This document shows, piece by piece, positions 59,440-64,000 of a stretch of 64,000 bases of DNA (position 1 is the stretch's first letter; each line of letters starts with the position of its first letter). The stretch is taken from assembly GCA_014529385.2 (NCBI GenBank), contig CM043942.1, forward strand, positions 26,662,469 through 26,726,468. The letters are read 5' to 3'. The translations under genes and the position numbers were made by a program. The notes beneath the pieces are model-generated. The model saw only the letters and a list, made by a program, of their open reading frames with translations, searched no databases and had not been told where the DNA came from. This DNA comes from Adiantum capillus-veneris. Its lineage: Eukaryota; Streptophyta; Polypodiopsida; Polypodiales; Pteridaceae.

Positions 59440-60296
59440 TTGATTTTACATCCACCTAGGAGTAAAATCACTAAAACAATTCAAATATACACCAAGACAT
59501 GTTCAAAACAAATACCATTCATTTCAAACAAATTCCAAACATGATGACCGAACAGTTTCTCAAACGGATTCAGAAAATTGAAAGCATTCTTTACATCAGT
59601 CGAGCTCGAAAGTGGACAGGGCTCCCGTTCTGAAACCTACACGAAAATTAGGGTTAGATTTCTTCCATAAATTTGTAGCCAACCATAGCATGGTCCATAA
59701 GCTCTTAAATAGTCGAAACAGGCCTCAACAGATAGTGTTCCTATGGCGGTGATGATAGCCCCAAGATATACCAATCACACTGGCCCTCCAAGGTTATCGG
59801 TTTAAGAAGAGACACCTGTTGAGAGATGTCGAGAAATTTCAAATTGTTATCTACTAGGCTTTTGGTGGCAAGCATTTCAGGATACCCCACTCTTGCCAGA
59901 AGCTATACTCCGAAGGAAGATGTCAGAAGGCATATAACTTCGGGCAAAAAAAAATCTTAAAGCTTGCCAAGGCCTTGAAGTGTGCGGCTTGGTAGCTATT
60001 AACAGCCACCACTGCATGGCACTGCCTCAGAGAAAAACAGCGGCTTGAAAAATCTTTGATCCTTCTCTTGCAAGTGATCTTTATGGCTTATACCCAATAA
60101 GACAGAGCGATGAAAACAGGAGTGTGCCCGATGCGCCATGGAGTGAGGTCGGGAGTGGCTAATAAGTCTCGGGTCAGGATACGAAGATTCTTTGATAAAG
60201 TTTCCTGTAAAGCTTGGAAGTGTCATCTTGCTTTGTTTGCTCTTTGGTAGGACCAGTATGCTTTAGGAAACGCACACGCTTGAAGCTTTAATACTA
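59440..60296 (-). mobile_element. Gypsy G8, minus-strand interior fragment
   Basis: AACAAATACCATTCATTTC and neighbouring sequence (59505-59560) are the antisense of the G2/G3 region after gag. Antisense of the G3 gag (60226-59999, SHSRPHSMAHRAHSCFHRSV) lies further right. A diverged PBS follows at 60283-60296, next to an LTR end CATGACA. It belongs to the G2/G3 subfamily. Confidence 0.7.
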
Positions 60297-60518
60297 TGTC
60301 ATGGGGACGGACACCACTTGTCAACGGGAAAGAACAGACTCAACAACTTTAAGCACTTCAATTAACAACTGGATTGAAAGAGATAGAGAGTGCACGACAC
60401 ACGAGACGGGAGTGATCGAGTTCCACCTCGAGAGAGCATTGGCCCCAAACCTTGGCATTGCTTTCGGTGTTTCTTTATACGCCCACGTCTATGAGGGCGA
60501 CCACGACATCGACGGAGG

Positions 60519-60764
60519 CAAGTGTAACAGGGAACGGGCGGAACACAACAAACGTTCCGAAATGGCATACCGAACGAGTCCCGTTCGTGAAACGGAGTCT
60601 GGAATGGAACGCCGTTCCGGAACAAGGTGTAACCAGAACGGTGTTCCAAAACGGGGGGAACCTGAGGCGGAACGGCGAAATGCGGGGCGGAACTGGCAAA
60701 AGTAGGCATTTGGGGGCAGTTTTGGGGTTGTTTGGGGAACATATTTGGTGCAGTTTGGGGGCAG
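60519..60764. mobile_element. Partial copy of MITE-3
   Basis: It begins CAAGTGTAACAGGGAACGGG and follows the complete copy until GGGGGCAG, then jumps back to LTR sequence at the duplication join. It is truncated by the tandem duplication. Confidence 0.75.
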
Positions 60765-60916
60765 ACTGGATTGAAAGAGATAGAGAGTGCACGACACACA
60801 AGACGGGAGTGATTGAGTTCCACCTCGAGAGAGCACTGGCCCCAAACCTTGGCACCGCTTTCGGTGTTTCTTTATACGCCTACGTCTATGAGGGCGACCA
60901 CGACATCGACGGAGGC

Positions 60917-61323
60917 CAGTGTAACAGGGAACGGGCGGAACACAACAAACGTTCCGAAACGGCGTACCAAACGAGTCCCGTTCGTGAAACGGAGTCTGGA
61001 ATGGAACGCCGTTCCGGAACAGGGTGTAACTAGAACGGTGTTCCAAAACGGGGGGGAACATGAGGCGGAACGGCGAAATGCGGGGCGGAACTGGCAAAAG
61101 TAGGCATTTGGGGGCAGTTTTGGGGTTGTTCGGGGAACATATTTGGTGCAGGTTGGGGGCAGATTTGGGAGCAGTTTTTGGGTTGTTTAGGAGTTTATTT
61201 GGGATTAAGCTGAATGGAGGTAGTTCAAGCCTTACTTTAGTCGACCATTCTGGCCACATTTCCGTTCCGCCTCCCCCTCCTCCTCCGCGTTCCCCGTTCA
61301 CGTTCCCGTTCTAGGTAACTATG
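60917..61323. mobile_element. hAT-like MITE with GGAACG arms, complete (MITE-3)
   Basis: The 407-bp element begins CAGTGTAACAGGGAACGGGC and, on the minus strand, CATAGTTACCTAGAACGGGA. Flanks are ACGGAGGC (60909-60916) and ACGGCGGC (61324-61331), 7 of 8 matching. Arms are GGAACG/CGTTCC arrays. The interior CCCCAAA-type and AGTTCAAGCCTTACTTTAG segments equal those of MITE-2, in opposite orientation. No coding capacity. Confidence 0.8.
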
Positions 61324-61331
61324 ACGGCGGC

Positions 61332-61630
61332 TCCATCAGAGGATCAAGACTAGTCTAGCACGATATGGGAGACGTCGAGAACGATTATTTATAGAGGCAG
61401 ACATTGACAATGCTCCTGAGCGACCGATGCAATACTTTCTCGGAGATCGTCCGATGCCAGGCATCCTCGGGCATTGATGATGGTGATGAGGATGATTTAG
61501 GTTATTCACTTTACTTCAATTTTATTTTATTTTGTACCCAGACATGCTATTATATTCACCAAGATTGTATCAGTTTGGTGTCATAGGTCATTTTGGCCTT
61601 TTGAAGATTCTTATTATAACATTTCATTTC

Positions 61631-61635
<5 letters not shown>
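61332..61635 (+). mobile_element. LINE 3' end (plus strand)
   Basis: TGTCATAGGTCATTTTGGCC and then TTTTGAAGATTCTTATTATAAC, ending ATTTCATTTCATTTC, match the LINE-1 family 3' terminus. The left limit is uncertain; there are no coding parts. Confidence 0.7.

Positions 61636-61680
<45 letters not shown>
61636..61680. repeat. (CT)n tail of the + strand LINE
   Basis: A 45-bp array immediately after the 3' terminus. It is in the same orientation relation as the (GA)n arrays next to the minus-strand LINEs. Confidence 0.9.
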
Positions 61681-61683
<3 letters not shown>

Positions 61684-62204
61684 GAGGAGGACACCCTCAA
61701 AGAAGCCATCCCCAAACTCAATGACATTCTTCAACCACTCAACATCGAGCCCAACACTGTCTCTTGGATCAAAACGACACGCATAGGCGTGTGCCACCTG
61801 GCCAATGCATCCTCACTTTCAAGAACAAAGAAGAACGGACGAAATTGCCACGCCAATCCTATTGCTCAAGGGGACAAAGCTTTGGATGGCCGAGGAATTG
61901 ACTACAAATCAACTCAAGCTTAAAGCAAGCAAGCTCAATAAGATGCATGAAGCCCGTAAACAAGGTAAATGGGCAGTCTACCGTGGCGGTCATTGCCATC
62001 ATTCAGGAGTTTTAGATTCCCAAGCTAGCTCCCCCTCCACCTGGCCCCCCTTAGGTTTTGTTCTTGTTCTTTTCCTTTTCCCTTTACCCCTTGACGGACC
62101 CTCAGCCCCTAACTAATATTTATCTAATACCTCCACTCTCGAAAGAACAAATGTAAGGTTTTTGTTTTGGTCCCATTGTCATATCTGACCTCCGTGGACG
62201 ATAA

Positions 62205-62210
<6 letters not shown>
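61681..62210 (+). pseudogene. LINE ORF1 fragment with its own CT tail
   Basis: It reads IEEDTLKEAIPKLNDILQPL and VSWIKTTRIGVCH, then in another frame GTKLWMAEELTTNQLKLKAS and KLNKMHEARKQGKWAVYRGG. This is the ORF1 C-terminal RNA-binding fold of L1-type LINEs, but a different family from LINE-1. Two frameshifts break it. A short 3' region ends GTGGACGATAATTAAAT before the (CT)n array. Confidence 0.6.

Positions 62211-62266
<56 letters not shown>
62211..62266. repeat. (CT)n microsatellite
   Basis: A 56-bp array directly after the ORF1 fragment. Confidence 0.9.
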
Positions 62267-62269
<3 letters not shown>

Positions 62270-63083
62270 CAAAAAAGGAAAAACGGTGCTCTTTGAAGCC
62301 CTATTTCCGACGTCTCATGGCTTAGCCGTGCTCACTTGTAAGCCCACAAGGGCGATCCATTATCGAGGAGGCACATGGCCCGAACTTGCGATCTTTGGGC
62401 GAACCTCATAACCTGCACGGGGCGCCTTTGTGTTCTCATGGAGGACGCATCAATGGGAGGGCAAAGGGGGAGAGGAAGCATCGGCAGCAACAATGAGCCT
62501 CACACGGATGTATGTAGGTTGCGGATATCTTCAAAAAGGGCCTCAGAGCAGATGTCGGGGTTGCATGAGATGAGGTTGACCTCGAGAGGAGTGGGGAATA
62601 TCAAGCTCAACACATGGTATGGCTGGATACCTTCTTGCCTACATTTACCATTGGCATGTAATGGAGGACATGAGGAGCTTTGTGAGTTAAGTCCTTTAAC
62701 ACGGCTTTTTTTACAGCCAGACAGAGTAACACTTGACTCCGTCCACTATTATGGAAAATCGTTGTATATTCTAGATATCTTTTTCGTAGGGGGCACTTCA
62801 TAGAGTCCCAATGTGGTCTACTTACCAAGGGTAATGTTATCTTGCAAACTCATCCACGACCAGGCACACGTTTACCATTGTATAGAACTCAACTTATATT
62901 TTTGGTCACATATTGTATACCTCTCTTACCACACGATCATTTTGAGTAGTGAAGTCGAAGTACAAAAATTGTATTTTAGCCTGCATTTGTGTGTACTCTG
63001 AATTGCGTGTATGCATGTGTCGTTGCAAGACTCAAATTCTCTATTCTTATTTCTTTACACGTGATCGCCTGTTTCTACTGCAG
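62267..63083 (+). other. End of the 7.2-kb PSD intron
   Basis: At 62370-62420 the minus strand has GGTTATGAGGTTCGCCC and GCAAGTTCGGGCC, loosely like pol III A and B boxes, perhaps a degenerate SINE. The remainder is AT-rich intron ending in the acceptor TTCTACTGCAG. Confidence 0.5.
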
Positions 63084-63131
63084 GATCGTATTAATGTGGA
63101 TGAGTTCAAGTACCCAGTTGAGAGTTATAAG
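63084..63131 (+). CDS. PSD: Phosphatidylserine decarboxylase exon (PSD2/3-like), exon c
   Basis: The 48-bp exon encodes DRINVDEFKYPVESYK, matching the plant PSD2/3 segment DQIN...KYPL..F/YK that precedes the catalytic domain. Both boundaries are in phase 0: acceptor CTGCAG, donor GTTAGC. The following intron is only 84 bp, in sharp contrast to the 34.9- and 7.2-kb introns upstream. Confidence 0.9.
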
Positions 63132-63215
63132 GTTAGCTTCCTTGTGATGTTTTAAAGATTTCTCTGCTGGCTTATTCACCTCGTACTAACTTTTGTTTCT
63201 GTACTTAAAAAACAG

Positions 63216-63362
63216 ACTTTTAATGAATTTTTTATAAGAGAGCTCAAGCCTGGAGCTCGTCAAATCATGTGTGAAGACAAACCTCATGTTGCTGTTTGCG
63301 CAGCAGATTGCCGTCTGATGGTCTACAAGTCTGTTGATGAAGCCAAGCGTTTTTGGATCAAG
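63216..63362 (+). CDS. PSD: Phosphatidylserine decarboxylase exon (PSD2/3-like), exon d
   Basis: The 147-bp exon encodes TFNEFFIRELKPGARQIMCE and continues DKPHVAVCAADCRLMVYKSV and DEAKRFWIK. TFNEFFIRELKPGARPI and the VCAADSRL block, followed by FWIKG, open the catalytic domain of PSD2/3. It runs in phase 0 from acceptor AAAAAACAG to donor GTTTGT. The remaining catalytic part, including the LGST serinolysis site, must lie beyond 64000. All four exons are open and conserved, so the gene is likely active despite the repeat load. Confidence 0.92.
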
Positions 63363-63464
63363 GTTTGTAGATAGAAGGGCTATACAACCGCAAAAACTTG
63401 TAGTGAGATTTGTTGGCAACTCATTGTCAATCCTGCTTTAAGTACAGCTGCTTGCAAACACCGT

Positions 63465-63470
<6 letters not shown>
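63363..63470 (+). other. PSD intron after exon d
   Basis: Starts at donor GTTTGT. Unique sequence up to the LINE tail. Confidence 0.7.

Positions 63471-63554
<84 letters not shown>
63471..63554. repeat. (GT)n(GA)n tail of LINE-6
   Basis: GT at 63471-63494 followed by GA at 63495-63554, adjoining the LINE-6 3' terminus. Confidence 0.9.
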
Positions 63555-63557
<3 letters not shown>

Positions 63558-64000
63558 GAAATGATATATTAACGTCTACAAAAGGCCAAAATGACCTATG
63601 AGACCAACTGATTACAATGATGAGTCTAGTACCAAGTCTGGATACAAACAAAGAAAACTACAAACTAAACACTGAGATAGGAGTGCTACCGACTCCTATG
63701 GATGGCTGGTAGGCTGAGCAATGGTATCATGCCACAGAGGTACAAAGTGGGGATAAGTGTCACCATGATACAATATAGCAGTAGCATGAAGCCTATCCTG
63801 ATCGACACTCTGGGTGTTGTGCTAGAATCCTGTGAATCCTCTGCCGCAATCTCCGCCGGTGCTGCGTGGCTCCCCTCCTCAGTCGCGGTCGTCTTGATCT
63901 CCCCAACTCTATAGCTCGGTCATTGAGAGTACCGCTGGTGTGTGTATGGGTGGGAACCGAGCTCTGTGATGGTGGTGTCCCCTCTGCCTCTTTGGTACTC
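63555..64000 (-). mobile_element. LINE-6, 3' end, continues beyond the window
   Basis: AATGAAATGATATATTAACG and CAAAAGGCCAAAATGACC match the LINE-1 family 3' UTR. From about 63925 to 63800 the minus strand encodes LGRSRRPRLRRGATQHRRRL and RQRIHRILAQHPECR, the ORF2 C-terminus. It is a separate copy with longer divergence from LINE-1. Confidence 0.85.

Larger units (their letters stand above)
60297..61330 (-). repeat. G8 LTR end with 397-bp tandem duplication and MITE-3
   Basis: 60297-60516 is the minus-strand LTR end (TTGGCCCCAAACCTTGGCAT at 60441 is the antisense R block). The segment starting ACTGGATTGAAAGAGATAGA occurs at 60368 and again at 60765. The 397-bp unit therefore comprises LTR end plus the first part of a GGAACG MITE. 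The second copy runs into the complete MITE at 60917-61323. Confidence 0.78.

Overview
The window is a piece of a large, transposon-swollen land-plant nuclear genome. The evidence is spliceosomal exons of a plant-type phosphatidylserine decarboxylase, Ty3/gypsy and Ty1/copia LTR retrotransposons primed by tRNA-iMet, a gypsy chromodomain, APE-type LINEs, a PPR-gene remnant and long GA/CT and CA microsatellites. The very large introns, the divergent LINEs and a Penelope-like reverse transcriptase suggest a seed-free vascular plant such as a fern, or possibly a gymnosperm. I cannot name the species.

The only host gene I can defend is on the + strand: four consecutive exons of a PSD2/PSD3-like phosphatidylserine decarboxylase at 20776-20887, 55769-55869, 63084-63131 and 63216-63362. 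Their phases and residues join without a gap. They are separated by introns of 34,881, 7,214 and 84 bp. The gene starts left of 20776 and continues beyond the right edge (the C-terminal LGST self-cleavage region is not present), so nearly the whole window may be intron.

Layout. 1-3122: unassigned DNA with weak exon-like signals. 3131-3667: hAT-like MITE with hexamer arms. 3781-7944: minus-strand gag-only gypsy (G1). 7945-8600: copia gag remnant. 9840-10055 plus 18939-19140: a PPR pseudogene split by gypsy G2 (10056-18938), which itself holds a nested copia element (13673-18506). 20776: PSD exon. 21729-29895: LTR fragment, tandem SINE-like units, then three minus-strand LINE copies head to tail. 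29896-32750: non-autonomous gypsy G3. 34110-40190: decayed chromodomain gypsy G4 carrying four later insertions. 40293-43330: LINE-4, containing an insertion with a tRNA-Arg-like sequence. 43332-43930: solo LTR. 44600-51660: Penelope-like element split by gypsy G5 (45342-51313). 52352-54757: minus-strand gypsy G6. 55769: PSD exon. 56245-59245: gypsy G7. 59440-61330: minus-strand gypsy G8 with a tandem duplication and a MITE. 61330-62266: LINE remnants with CT tails. 63084-63362: two PSD exons. 63555-64000: another LINE 3' end.

All autonomous-type elements are visibly broken. The gypsy elements share one LTR design: TGTCACA...TGTTACA or TGTGACA ends, a U3 region built from about 45-bp repeats of TGACGTGGCA, a TTTAAATA box, and a CT tract that is often hugely expanded. 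One LINE family ends in a conserved 3' sequence followed by a (TC)n tract instead of poly(A). These two sources explain most of the long GA/CT arrays. Two MITE families with GGGGAC or GGAACG hexamer arms share termini and 8-bp target duplications.
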